Shown here: positions 1 to 10,770 of the stretch, in pieces
Layout of the letters: every line of letters begins with the position of its first letter
Position numbering within the stretch: the first letter of the stretch is position 1
From: Thamnaconus septentrionalis
Taxonomy: Eukaryota; Chordata; Actinopteri; Tetraodontiformes; Monacanthidae
Direction: 5' to 3'
Assembly (NCBI GenBank): GCA_009823395.1
Contig: CM020507.1
Location: forward strand, 5,212,501 to 5,276,500
DNA length: 64,000 bases
The notes under the pieces: model-generated
What the model was told of the DNA's origin: nothing
What the model saw: the letters and a program-made list of their open reading frames with translations, nothing else
Databases searched by the model: none
Program-made: the position numbers and the translations under genes

Positions 1-26
1 ATCGACATAACAAACAATATAATATG

Positions 27-62
27 ATAGATAGATACTTTATTGATCTCAAAGAGAAATTT
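27..62 (-). mobile_element. possible LINE 3' tail with GATA repeat
   Basis: GATAGATAGATACTTTATTG followed by ATCTCAAAGAGAAATTT is, on the minus strand, the very common fish LINE terminus ending CAATAAAGTATCTATC. The body of the element is not evident. Confidence 0.35.
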
Positions 63-1115
63 GTGACTAATATAATTAGTTATGTGATTTTTGAAATGTG
101 ATATATAATATAGAATATATATGGTAGTTCTTAATGCTTATGTATTACATTTTCATCCGTATTTGTCATCCCGCCTGCCAAAGCAGGACACTTTATCACT
201 CTCTCCCCTTCACTGGCAAACATTTTTTCCGAGCTGACCTCACAGATTACTGACAGTTTTAGTCCACAGCAAACATTCCAAACAGGCTCAAACTAACACA
301 AACATACAAAGTCATGCATTTAGGTTACGCTAAATTAGCCACCATTAGCGAGCAGCAGCAGCAGCGTCATAGGTGGGAGAAGCTCCCAGTGGACACGTTG
401 CTGCTGTGAGTCAGCTTAAAATGAAAATGATTACAAAGTGAATTGCCTCCTCTGTATATAAATACGCACATTCATCCGCAGCAGATGGATTTACGTAACC
501 CTTTTCACATGTTTATTACATTGCAAAAATCAATTTTATGAGCAAGAACCTTCAAGTCTGTTTTTTTTCTTTTTCCTTCTGCCTGGCTCTTCAAAAAACA
601 ATGATCCTCTTTGTAGCAGAGCACTTTGAAGATCCGCCGTTTAAAATCAGGCTTAAAACGGCAGACGGCCGAATCCCAACTGCCCGGTCGAGACGTAAAG
701 AGGAAAGCAGAGTTTTGATGCATTGCATTGTTGCAAAGGAAGGGAGACCGAGTGATCCAACCTGAACTGCACAAACCAACTTTGATAGAAAATCTCAGCC
801 TGTCGGTCAGAATGAGCTTCTGTCAGTGTGTCCCTTTGATGTTTCTGGGTTTTTTTGTTTTAAAAAGAAATACTTTCAGCAAGCAAAAAACCAAATCAAA
901 GTCATGTTCCCGATGGTTTGCCCGGGGCAACAGTGTTGCTCTTCTTCACTGTTTCCTGCGAGGTCAGGCAGAGTTGTACACAGGTGACGTGTTGGCTCGG
1001 GTGAAGACTGAGCTTCACGTCCTCAGTCAGCTGGAGGTTGACGCATGAAACACGACCTGCTGCTACTCTTCTCCTCCGACAGCTGCGGCGTCATGTGTCG
1101 TTCGTCACCGTTCCG

Positions 1116-1116
1116 C

Positions 1117-1163
<47 letters not shown>
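1116..1163 (+). repeat. (CTGT)12 microsatellite
   Basis: Pure tetranucleotide run in the ppil2 intron, about 145 bp before the first exon in the window. Confidence 0.93.
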
Positions 1164-1306
1164 GATTATATGAACTTGTTTGTATTTAGATGTAACTGAG
1201 AAGATATTCCTGGAGAGTTTTAATTGTTTTAATCATTAGCCAGAATGTTTGTGTCAGCTGGAGAAGATTCTTACGCTGACTGACAATGCATTTCCTTCCT
1301 GTTTAG

Positions 1307-1396
1307 GTTCCGAAAGCCAGCGAGAATTTTATCGGCCTGTGCAAGAAGGGCTACTACGACGGGACCGTCTTCCACAGGTCTATTAGGAACTTCATG
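1307..1396 (+). CDS. ppil2: ppil2 coding exon a (first in window)
   Basis: Thirty whole codons between a pyrimidine-rich acceptor ending TTTAG and the donor GTAAGG. It encodes the cyclophilin helix ([16 protein letters not shown]) and the active-site FHR. The phase is 0 at both ends, so the preceding exon must end on a full codon left of the window or undetected in 1-1306. Confidence 0.94.
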
Positions 1397-4300
1397 GTAA
1401 GGCCTTTAGCCATGTTTTTGCATGTGATGCCCTCTTTATAAGCCAAAGTGTCCTTTGTGTTTCCCCTCTGCTTTGAGAACAAGTTGACTAAGCACGATTT
1501 CAAAAGGAGACGCAAAGTTGTTTCTTCTTTGAGTTGCTGTTGTTATCTTTACAAACACACATGCACACACACACACACACACAGAGTAGATTGTGTTGCA
1601 CAGCATTGCATCATATTGCTTCCCAGCACTGTCCTGGACAAACTCCAAACCCAAGTTGGATTAATTACAGTGAATGTAAATATGCAAGTATTGTTGTGGC
1701 AGGGTCGTTTCTGATAAAGATCAGCGTCATTTAGAAAAACACTGCTCTACACAACAACAAACCCTCTTAGATCCTCCACCCCTCTAACAGGAGTCTATCA
1801 GAACAGTGCGAGTGAGCATCCCAACATGTTGCTTCCAAGTGTTTGACAGTTTTAACTGTGCCGTGCCAGAGGCCGGCCGCCGGCTCTCCCATCAGAACAT
1901 TCTCAGTTCTTCAGCGCTGACGCATCTGCAGGTGTTTCACACGTGAGCCCCTGAACTCGTCAGGCTGGCCGCTGCCACAGCCGCTGCCACAGCCGCTGCC
2001 ACAGCCGCTGCCGTGGGTTGACTGGTGAAAGTGGCCATGCAGGAGTTTGAAGCAGTCGGGCTGTTTTAGCGTTAAATGCTCATAAATCTTACTTTAGAGC
2101 CTCCATGTCTGGGCTACTGTGCTGCATTTTGAGTTGGAATGCACCCATGACTCCATTGTACGTTGCTATCGGTGCAGGTACTGATGATAGCAAGGCTGTT
2201 AACTGTTTTGCTAACTCTTTTTTTGGAGTTGATAATTTTGCCAAGACAAAAATAATAAACTCCAGCTGCAGCCGACGTCTTTATCAGCCGTTTGTATCCG
2301 GCCCCAAGAAACCAGCAGTGGTGAATCAATAGTGTGTCGCCGGGAGATGTGTGGAGACAAAACACTACCTGTAATTTTGTATTTATATTGGCGCGACGAG
2401 CCAACTTTTTCTATTTGCTTTTCATTAAGGCCAGAACAACAGAATGAAAGCTGTCGGAGAGCAACACTGTGCGGTGTGAACGTGCGTGTCCCTGCACACA
2501 AACACAACACGGACCCACTCAGCAGACCTGACTCCACTATTGACCAGAGCCTCCAGTGTATATTTAAACAAGGGGACCCAAAGAAATGCAGTGTGTGTGT
2601 GTGTGTGTGTGAGAGAGAGAATGTTATGCTGCGCTGTATAAACAATAATAGGAAAGTTGAGCCCTCACAATAGACAATAGAGGCCTGTGTTCTTGGAAGG
2701 CCTTTCCACTGGCTGCTGGGAACTATAGGCTCTGTACAGAACATACCCTCACTGTTAACATGTGCTTTTCAACTCAATATTACTGCCGCCTTTACCATTT
2801 TAAAGCAATATAACTCGTCCCTTTTTCCACCACTCTCACTCAGTGTAAAGCAGTTAAGCCACAGCCACACTTCATAAAGTTTTCCTTCCCTTCTCTCTCC
2901 CTCTCTCTTTCTCTCCAGATCCAAGGAGGAGACCCCACTGGCACCGGCACAGGTAACAAGCAGCAGCAGCAGCAGCAGCAGTGCACTTAAACTGCATTTT
3001 GACTTACATAACCGGTCTGTGTTCAATAATTAAGAGCTCCTTTTTGGAGGTTTTGCGTAAATATGGCTCGCAAAGTCAGGATCCAAGTCGAGGGTGTTGC
3101 TAAATATACCTCGGACACACACACACACACACACACACACAAAGTGATGGTGATGGTGATGGTGGCAAACAGGGTGCAGAGTCCAGTTCTGGTCAAGCAG
3201 TTTGTTGTATTTCTCCTGTTTTTAAAAGAAAGTTAAACAGAACAAACAACAAAAAATGCACAGCTTCATTGAGCGTCACGCTTGTAGCTTTGATTTCCTG
3301 TCTCGGTGTTCTCTGAGCTGGGCCGAAACACTTTGGAGCACAAAGTGCGCTCTGTGAGTCTGTGTGAGTCTCTGAACGCTACTCAAAAAAAAAAAAAAAA
3401 AGTGCGTGACAGATTTATGGAGGTGCAGAATTCCCGGCCTGTGGGTAAAAATTCTCCTCCTCACCTGAACTGAACATTGTGAGCTCACAAACCTCAACCA
3501 GGCCTCTGGTTGGCCTTTGAGAAGGTGAAGTGTTCATGTGTTCCTGTGCTGCTGGTGTCATTGTTTTGTCAGGAAAAGGCAGAAACCCGAGGACGAGGGA
3601 ACGCCGTCACTGATTCAAAGCTCCTCTGTTGACTTGGCAGATTCAAGCAAAAGGCCGACAGTCGCCAAAGAGCCAAATAAGACGTTGGGCCGCGATGAAT
3701 TTTTTTGATTCAAGTTTCTGAAGATAAGCCTCCCAAAAAAAACAGAAGCGCCACCCGGCATGCTTTTCTCTATTGTGTCCCTCTGAAAGAGACGCGTTTG
3801 TCAGACAGCTCGCTGGAGCGTCAACTCTTCCCACGAGCCTCATTAGACTGAGACCCTTCAGAAGCAGATAGTCGGGGTGGTGGGCGGAGGGTTTAGGACA
3901 TGTTTAAAACATCGACCTCAGAAAACATCTGAAAAAGAAGATATTGAAACATCCCGCTGCACTTTGAAACGCTCCGATGATGTTTTCATTCTGCGACGAG
4001 CCCTTTGCCAGCTGCCAGCGGCTGGAGAGCGGCTTCACAATGCAAACACCACTTTAGTCAGCGTCCTGTTCTTTGATGGAGCCACGGCATCTGTGACTGC
4101 TCGACTGGGGACAAGTAACGTCTATTCTCTCGGTCGCCACCGCCTCCTACGCAGCAGCAGCAGCAGCAGCAGCGCAGGCCGAGGTTAAATGTCAGCTTGT
4201 CAATGAATTATGCAAAACTGTCAGCGGGGCAAAGCCGGCGAGTGCGTCACGTCTCTGCAGAGACTCTCAGGTGGTCGGAGCCACGATGAGCACCCCTCAC

Positions 4301-4436
4301 CCTTCCCTCCACCCCCCTCCACTCCGACGAGTCGCTGTGAGTGATGATGCACAGCTGAGGGCCCTCGACGTCACGCTGCGTTCAAGGACAGACGCTGCCG
4401 CTGCATCTCATGCAAAATACTCAGCGGATTGTTTGC

Positions 4437-4487
<51 letters not shown>

Positions 4488-7400
4488 TTTTTTAACATCT
4501 GCCTCTGTGGCGGCGGCCGTAATTTGACTGATGGGAAACAAAAAGGCCAGTGTTGAGTTGTTGACAAAAACGCATAGTTTTCATTTTGGTCTGAACTCGA
4601 CCTGAGATTCCATCTTTTTATTTATTTATATATTCATTCATTCATTCATTCATTTATGTATGTATGTGTGAGAGTTACTTAGTTAGTTAGTTTCAGGGCA
4701 GGACAGAAACCTTGTTTTTGTCTCCCTCCAAGCAAAGCATCAGTTTTGACAGGAGGCCAAAACCTGCTAAAAATCTCAAATTTAGCTGGAGGCTGTAAAC
4801 AGAGGGCTTGATTCCCAAAGGTCAAAATAGATCTTCACAAATTGCACCGTGTGACTCCATGTCAAGTTGGTCTGCTCCTTGGGAGAAATGGTTATTAACC
4901 AGCCGTCGTCGATGGTTTTACATTTAGTGTTTCCTCACCAAACCACGTGGTTGTCGGCTGCAGCAGCAGTGAGGCACCAGTAGATGAGACGCAGCAGGTT
5001 TATCTGCTCCAGTTGCTCTTTTTGAGTCTCTTCTGTCTCCTGCAGGAGGAGAATCCTTCTGGGGAAAACCTTTCAAGGATGAGTTTCGGCCAAACTTGTC
5101 TCACACGGGCCGGGGAATTCTCAGCATGGCAAACTCGGGTCCCAACACCAACAAGTCCCAGTTGTAAGTGAAGAGTTGCGTCTCCTCTTTTTCCGAGTCA
5201 GTCAGAGAAGGAATTGCTCGGATAAAACTGAATGATTTGCTTGTTTTTGAACTCTGGTTTTGGTGTTTTTTGTCCCTTTTCTGTCCTTCCAGCTTCATCA
5301 CATTCCGGTCGTGCACCTACCTGGACAGGAAGCACACTATCTTTGGAAGGTAAAGCCTTTTCAAACCAATGCCTTTTTTATATGCTTCGTCCTTCGCGGC
5401 TGTGTTTTGACCCCACAGTCTTGGCCAGATGGAGGACAATTGAATCCAAGCCACTTCTTTTCATGTTTCCTGTCTCCTCAGTCTGTTTCTCAGACTGGCC
5501 TATTATTCTTTAATACATATTTGCTTCCTTTGGAATTCCAGACAGAACAAATATTGCTGTCACTTCCTCTCTTTCTGGTGACCACCAGCAGTAAAAAATT
5601 TACAAGATTCAGTGGAATCTGATTCCCAAAGTGTTGGCTCGGCCCAGTCTCTCTCTCTCTCTCTCTCTCTTCCTCTCTCTGTCTCTCTCTCTCTCTGCCT
5701 CCCCTTTCTTTGTCTTTCACGTGGTTTGAAATGGTTGTCTATTCGGAGAAAGCCCTGGCTTTTGTCTAAAAATATTCCCGCTGCTTTCAGCAGACTGCTT
5801 CTTCTTCACATGGTCATGACACCAAAATAACTCTGCTCCTTCAACAGCGTCCAGCTCTTTATCCTTTGCAGAAAAGCCTCCACTCTTTTTTTTTTTTTTT
5901 TTTTTTTGGACATTTTTCTGAGAGCGGCAGTGTCTGCCGTCCATTTAACCTCATCCATACATAATGTGACCGCTGTCCAGAGAAATAAGGTTTTCTCACA
6001 TGTTGAATCTGGACCTTATTATTTATTAATGGAAGAACAGCATTGTTCAGCATTTTTAAAGTGATCGCCATTCATATCGTTTCCTAGACTTTGAGCTTGT
6101 GCGTTGAAGTTCATGGTCAGTATCTTTAAACCTGGTGGCTACACAACACAACACAACACAACACACATCAAAACACAACTTCTGCCCTTTGTCAGATCTT
6201 ACATTTCTCATTCCAGACTCCAGTGGAGCGGCCTCGCATGATTAATTATCCTCAAAAAACACTCAATGTGTCTTGAAAAGAGAAATAAATGTAGCTCATT
6301 TAGCCCGGTGTTTAAAACCTTCCATTAAAAGCCCTCCGTTAACTGTCGCCTTGTCGAACCTCCCCCAAAACAAGGCGTTTCCGTGAGCGCCGCAGCACCT
6401 GACTAGGTTTGTACTAATCTGGGGGTGGTATCGGTGCCCTCTGTGACATCATAAAGGGCACTGCTTATTGTTCCGGTTAATCAAATAATCATCAGTGTAT
6501 AATTAATGTTAATTCTGAGTAAATCTGCACTCATGGTCCTGGAGATCATCTCACTTGAAGTGAGGTGAGGATCTCGGAGACTTTTCCAGTGTTCAGGCAG
6601 TGAAAGATTGGATTCACGTGGAAACTTCGGCCCTGTTTTGTTCCAACCTCGGTCGGCGAGGACAGAAAAAAAAACAACTGACTTTTTCTTCCTCATCTGG
6701 AAAAGGTGGTCTCTGTGCACGCCTGACCTCGCGCACCCGTGGGATCAATGTTTGTGTCGATGAGCCGAGACCTGGTTTTGCAACCGCAACACTTTCATTT
6801 GAACCTCTTTTAAGGTCAGCGAGTCGATGCAAGAGCTCCCGCCATCCATCCGTCTCAACACGCCCCAGACAATCCCAGGCTTGTTGCCCCTTTCGCTGCC
6901 ATATTAGCACCATCATTTTGTTACGCCGATAAGAATGAACGGCTCTGAACATTTCCTCTTGAATCTGGCTGAAGAATGAATGTGGAATATGAAAGGCTCA
7001 GCGAGAAGGTTTTGCAGTAGATGATGATGAGACGACTCAGGGGCGTCGCAGACAGGACTGACAGAGGAGTGTGAACTTGGTTTCACTTTCTGCTCATCAC
7101 CACCTACAGACACCCCCGCTGCAGCTGACAGTGAGCCGTATCTCACTAAATGTGAATATATACAGACTGCCAAGTAAAAGTGTCAAATAACTCAAACACG
7201 TTTTATATTTAAATTCTTCACAGTAGCCACCTCGCATAAAAAGCATATTTAGAGTTATTTAACTGGTTTTTCTTTGCTGCATTATTGCAAATATCTTGCT
7301 CATATATTTGATGTCTTCAGTATCTGTCTGCAGTGTAGAAAGTTGTAAAGATGAAAAAATAAATAATTGCATGAGAAGGTGTGTCCAAACTTTTGGCTGG

Positions 7401-8823
7401 TAGTGTTTCTATGGTGTTGCTTTCTGTGAAAGGTGTCGTGTGGTTGTTGAATGGTTTTTTTGTTGTTTATTTTGCAGAGTGGTGGGTGGATTTGAAGCCC
7501 TCACAGCCATGGAGAACGTGGAGAGCGATCCCAAAACGGACAAACCAAAGGTACAAATGCGGAAATGCCCTCCACCCCCAACCCCACCCCAACTCCACCC
7601 CTACCACCACCACCACCACCACCACCACCTCACGGTGAAAACACAGAGACGCCCGAATCGTTCAGCACTCTTGCCGAGTCCAAAGTCGCTTCAAGTCCTG
7701 AGAAAACAGGAGCATTAATAGCTGGTGAAGAGAACACGACCCAGCTGTCAGGACGGCTGGACCCTGACGGGAATCATGTAACTTCCAAAAGACAGGACAC
7801 ACTGACACCAGACCAGTCAGACCAGTGAGACCAGTGAGGCTTCACGGAAGAAAGATACAAATTGGCTTTTAAACGTTGCAAATGTAGCTCTGGGGCGTCT
7901 CAGTCTTTAGTCGAGTCTCGTTTCCTCCCTGAAGGAACCCAAACAGACGGTGTCGTTGCTGCTTTGTCTGATTGCTGCTTTGTCAACTTGTTCACAGAAA
8001 GAGCTCAAGATCCTGAGCACCAGTGTGTTTGTGGACCCGTACGAGGAGGCCGACGCTCAGGTTTGTCACCTCATTTAAGCACCAATCACAGCGTGACGTC
8101 ACATCTGTCGTTTACTGCAACCGTGTCTGTGGTGGAGTGGAGTTTGAGCCCAGACATGTGGAGGTCCCTGCTGTGAAAACCTAGAAAGTAGAAAAGCTGC
8201 CATGTTGCTTGAAGCACATAAACAGCAATTTTTTTTAAAATTCCATCTCTCAATCTATTATAATTTAATTATATTTATATTAAATGTATTTATTAGGGTT
8301 TTGAATAAATATATTTATCCAAAAATGTATTTATTTATAAATATAAATAAACAATGTATTCATTTAATATTTAATAGGATTATTTATATTTAATTCTATT
8401 TAATTAATTATAATCTAAAAATGAATGTGATGCAAGAAACTCACTCATGGTTTTTATTGCCAAGTATGATTAAAAATAAAGCAGATTTTCTAGTTTTGTG
8501 AGACCATCCTTGTGCGTGTGTGTGCTGTTGTGTTGTGATGAGGGTGGCAGCTGGTTGGCAGATGTCACTTCATGGTGTCTCCCACATATATTGTAGCCAT
8601 GGACCTCCACTATTTACTGTCTCTATCGCACCTGCTGCGCTGTCAGCTCAGAAAGCAACACTGCTCGTTATATTTACAGCTTATTAAAGCCTTTTTTATG
8701 TTCCCACCTGCGTTTTCCTCCTTTATTTGCACAGCGACACTGTCAACATTGACACGGCCCATGATGGCCGCTGACGTGAGCTTTGCCATCCCAAGACCAC
8801 AGCCTCACTGACTGTGTTCTGTT

Positions 8824-8917
<94 letters not shown>

Positions 8918-9067
8918 CCAGATTGCAGCGGAGCGAGAGAAGGAGCTCCAGAAGCAGCAGGAGGAGAAGGAGCAGAGCAGCATGGCCCTGAAGAGAGCCA
9001 AGGAGGAGCAGGCGCCCAAAACCTTCAAAGCAGGCGTTGGCAAATACATCAACCCTACCACAATGTG

Positions 9068-9158
<91 letters not shown>

Positions 9159-10237
9159 AACTTACTCATTTCCTGCTTTGTCTTCAGTGTTTTTGCACTC
9201 TAACTCCTACGTCTCCTTCCTGCCATATGTGAAATATGTAAAGGCAACACAGTCGCTATATAAACAACAGAAATGAAGGAATGAGGATTTTCAGGATGTG
9301 AAGTGACTGCAGACTCTCACTCATTGTTAATAGAATATTGAACAGGTGATAAACTGTGACGATCACTGCAGAGACATCACGCAGCTAAACTGGCTATTGT
9401 GGGGAAGATTGTCTGTTCAGCTCAGGGCCACATTTTGGCTTTTTTATCACCGCAATATCTTTTCATGGCTTCATTTCTGCTGAAGTCTAATATTATATTG
9501 CCTCTTTTAGCCTCTTCTAGTGCAGATGCCACATTAGCTTTGAGGGTCGTCTTCTTCTTCATCACAGAAATGGTTTTCTTTCTTTTTTTCCAAGTCTTCC
9601 TTCTCAACCTCTGCTCTCTGCGTATTCATTGGTCCATTCATCAACATCAGCAGCAGCATTCCGCTACTAGAAATGAGCAGACTTTGTTTCTCCTCCAACC
9701 TCGGGGTCCTGTGGATGTTGTTGGCTGGTGAGGAATTTGGCCTCAAGAAGCCTCTGAATCGAGATTTGCCAAAGTAAAATCGAATGTAAAAGTAATAAGT
9801 GAGGCCCTTTAGCTTCTAGCTTAAAGTCGTGGTTGGTTGGTGTGGTCTTGACTGCAACACCAGCAGCGTGTGGAGCAGTGAAGTCAACTGCCCCGACCGC
9901 AGTTTGACATCCAGTCAGAGGAGAAGAAGCCCAGCGGCTTACGTAACACCGTGTTATATAAAAAGACGTCCGGTTTAATCCAAGAGTAAAATGGGGGGAA
10001 GGAGAAAAAAAAAAGTTTAGGTGAAAGTCAGTCACACCTCCTGTGCTCCTCGACTGCTGCTTGGCTGCCTCTCATATTTTCCTCCTCTTCCTCTCATTCA
10101 GGAAACGACCGGCTGCTGCTGCTGCTGCTGCCGCCGCCGCCGCCGCCGATGACAACGACGGCCCGTCCACCAGCAGCGCTGCAGCTGCCAAGAAGCCCAA
10201 AGGCAAAATGGGCTTCGGAGACTTCAGCTCCTGGTAG
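1307..10237 (+). CDS. ppil2: ppil2 (partial): cyclophilin-type peptidyl-prolyl isomerase-like 2, C-terminal 237 residues
   Basis: Eight spliced exons: 1307-1396, 2919-2952, 5046-5163, 5293-5349, 7478-7550, 7998-8060, 8922-9064 and 10102-10237. They total 714 nt in one continuous frame ending in TAG, with AG/GT at every junction. The protein is the cyclophilin domain of PPIL2 (CYC4/Cyp60), a nuclear U-box cyclophilin found with spliceosomes. Cyclophilin catalytic positions are visible: FHR (Arg55 of CypA), RNF (Phe60), IQGG (Gln63), SQFF (Phe113) and KHTIFG (His126). The CypA Trp121 position is Tyr, as in human PPIL2. A charged Glu/Lys/Gln segment follows, then GVGKYINP, a 12-Ala run and the conserved terminus GFGDFSSW. 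The upstream exons, with the U-box and the first cyclophilin strands, are left of the window. The family is about 520 residues long, so slightly under half is present. Identification rests on near-collinear similarity to human PPIL2 as remembered and on the ypel1/mapk1 neighbours. Confidence 0.95.
1969..2011 (+). repeat. 12-bp minisatellite (CCGCTGCCACAG)
   Basis: Three and a half perfect head-to-tail units inside a ppil2 intron. Confidence 0.9.
2919..2952 (+). CDS. ppil2: ppil2 coding exon b (34-bp small exon)
   Basis: Very short exon after a long TC-rich tract ending CTCCAG, with donor GTAACA. It encodes [11 protein letters not shown] plus the first base of a glycine codon. The IQGG glutamine is a cyclophilin substrate-binding residue. 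The frame joins exactly to the exons on both sides. Confidence 0.93.
4437..4489 (+). repeat. (TTTA)13 microsatellite
   Basis: Pure tetranucleotide run in the ppil2 intron between exons b and c. Confidence 0.93.
5046..5163 (+). CDS. ppil2: ppil2 coding exon c
   Basis: Acceptor CCTGCAG, donor GTAAGT. It completes a split glycine codon and encodes the cyclophilin core: [13 protein letters not shown], then [15 protein letters not shown] and NKSQ, ending two bases into a Phe codon. Confidence 0.94.
5293..5349 (+). CDS. ppil2: ppil2 coding exon d
   Basis: Acceptor CTTCCAG, donor GTAAAG, 57 bp. It encodes FITFRSC, then [11 protein letters not shown] and two bases of Arg. It includes the Tyr that replaces CypA Trp121 and the His of KHTIFG. 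Confidence 0.93.
7150..7407. mobile_element. Tc1/mariner-like MITE in a ppil2 intron
   Basis: The right end reads GGTGTGTCCAAACTTTTGGC then TGGTAGTGT, the familiar terminal sequence of a widespread fish Tc1-like element. The left end ACTGCCAAGTAAAAGTGTC is a decayed inverted copy. The interior (GTTTTATATTTAAATTCTTC, AGTAGCCACC, TTTGATGTCTTCAGTAT, GTGTAGAAAGTTGTAAA) also matches. No transposase frame is present. It ends about 70 bp before ppil2 exon e. Confidence 0.65.
7478..7550 (+). CDS. ppil2: ppil2 coding exon e
   Basis: Acceptor TTTGCAG, donor GTACAA. It encodes [19 protein letters not shown] and KTDKPK, the end of the cyclophilin fold. A Tc1-like MITE ends only about 70 bp upstream of this exon. 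Confidence 0.93.
7998..8060 (+). CDS. ppil2: ppil2 coding exon f
   Basis: Twenty-one whole codons with acceptor TTCACAG and donor GTTTGT. It encodes [20 protein letters not shown] and a final Gln. The [12 protein letters not shown] motif is a PPIL2 hallmark. Confidence 0.93.
8826..8913 (+). repeat. (TC)44 tract ending 8 bp before ppil2 exon g
   Basis: Pure dinucleotide repeat, followed only by ACCCCCAG and the exon. It forms an extreme polypyrimidine tract for the acceptor. Confidence 0.97.
8922..9064 (+). CDS. ppil2: ppil2 coding exon g, flanked by giant dinucleotide repeats
   Basis: The acceptor CACCCCCAG follows immediately after an 88-bp (TC)n tract. The donor GTGAGC runs straight into an 87-bp (CA)n tract. 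The exon encodes a highly charged Glu/Lys/Gln segment of possible helical or coiled character, then [16 protein letters not shown], ending two bases into a Met codon. Confidence 0.92.
9070..9156 (+). repeat. (CA)43 tract starting 6 bp into the intron after ppil2 exon g
   Basis: Pure CA repeat that begins directly after the donor hexamer GTGAGC. Confidence 0.97.
10102..10237 (+). CDS. ppil2: ppil2 terminal coding exon with poly-alanine tract
   Basis: The acceptor CATTCAG follows a C/T-rich tract. The exon completes a Met codon and encodes KRP, twelve alanines (six GCT then six GCC codons), an acidic stretch DDNDG, a Ser/Ala segment, the basic KKPKGK and the conserved end GFGDFSSW, then TAG. 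The alanine run is not in the human protein as I remember it and is likely a lineage-specific repeat expansion. Confidence 0.93.
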
Positions 10238-10382
10238 CAGCGACGTATCTACTATAGCCAGCGCTGGTTCTCTGCTTGGTTGCTTGTTCGTTTTATGTTT
10301 TGTTTTGTTTTTTTTTAATTGAAGCTTGGGAAAGAAAATGTTGTCTTCTTGCTCCTGTCAACTCTTGGTCATGTGTTGAGAA

Positions 10383-10388
10383 ATTAAA
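10383..10388 (+). terminator. ppil2: ppil2 polyadenylation signal (ATTAAA)
   Basis: ATTAAA lies 146 bp after the ppil2 stop, followed within 25 bp by T-rich and TGT-containing sequence typical of a cleavage region. No closer AATAAA is present, which implies a short 3' UTR of about 160-180 bp. Confidence 0.6.
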
Positions 10389-10440
10389 GTGTGTTATTTT
10401 TAAATTATGTTAATATTGTCATGATTTCTTTTTTTTTCTT

Positions 10441-10770
10441 GCATCCGTCCATCTTCAACACTCGCTTCCTCCTGCACTCTGGGTCTTGGGGGTCTGCTGA
10501 AGCCTCTCCCAGCTGTCACAGGGTGAAGGCAGAGTGACACCCTGGACCAGTGGCCACTTTATTAGGGACACATAGAGACACAGAACTGTTCACACTCACA
10601 GGCACACCGAAGGACAGTTTAGAGTTTCCAATTCACAAAAATGCATGTCTTTGGTGTGTGGGAGGAAGCTGGAGAACCTGGAGAACCTGGAGAGAACCCA
10701 GCAGACACATGGAGAACATTCAAACACTCCTGGGAATCGAACCCACAGTTATTAATTACAGTGTAACAGG
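10441..10770 (-). mobile_element. tRNA-derived SINE (fish V-SINE/Mermaid-like)
   Basis: On the minus strand a polymerase III B-box GGTTCGATTCC (10,743-10,733) is followed by the body typical of fish SINEs: TTCTCCATGTGTCTGC, CTTCCTCCCACACACC, CAAAGACATGCA, CCAGGGTGTCACTCTGCC. The tail ends near a GATGG-type sequence. The A-box end is degenerate. It lies just downstream of ppil2. Family assignment is from memory of fish SINE consensus. Confidence 0.7.

Larger units (their letters stand above)
1..1306. other. ppil2 intron (left edge), no exon recognised
   Basis: Apart from the LINE-tail motif at 27-62 and the CTGT microsatellite, nothing matches the preceding PPIL2 cyclophilin strands (the KGDLNLELH-type segment). 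The previous exon is probably left of the window. Confidence 0.5.

Noticed and set aside
728..1048. Possible upstream ppil2 exon (a frame containing RVKTELHVLSQLE)
   Set aside because: Superficial resemblance to the cyclophilin strand RLHTNKGDLNLELH, but no proper flanking acceptor/donor, and it ends in a stop without joining exon a in phase.
8783..9276. Open frames of Ser-Leu, His-Thr or Cys-Val repeats around 8.8-9.2 kb, and similar ones at 27.4, 41.0, 42.0, 44.1, 44.9 and 55.9 kb
   Set aside because: Translations of di-, tri- and tetranucleotide microsatellites; not genes.
10550..10575. GGCCACTTTATTAGG-like motif as an independent DNA element
   Set aside because: Lies inside the SINE body and is better explained as its diverged sequence.
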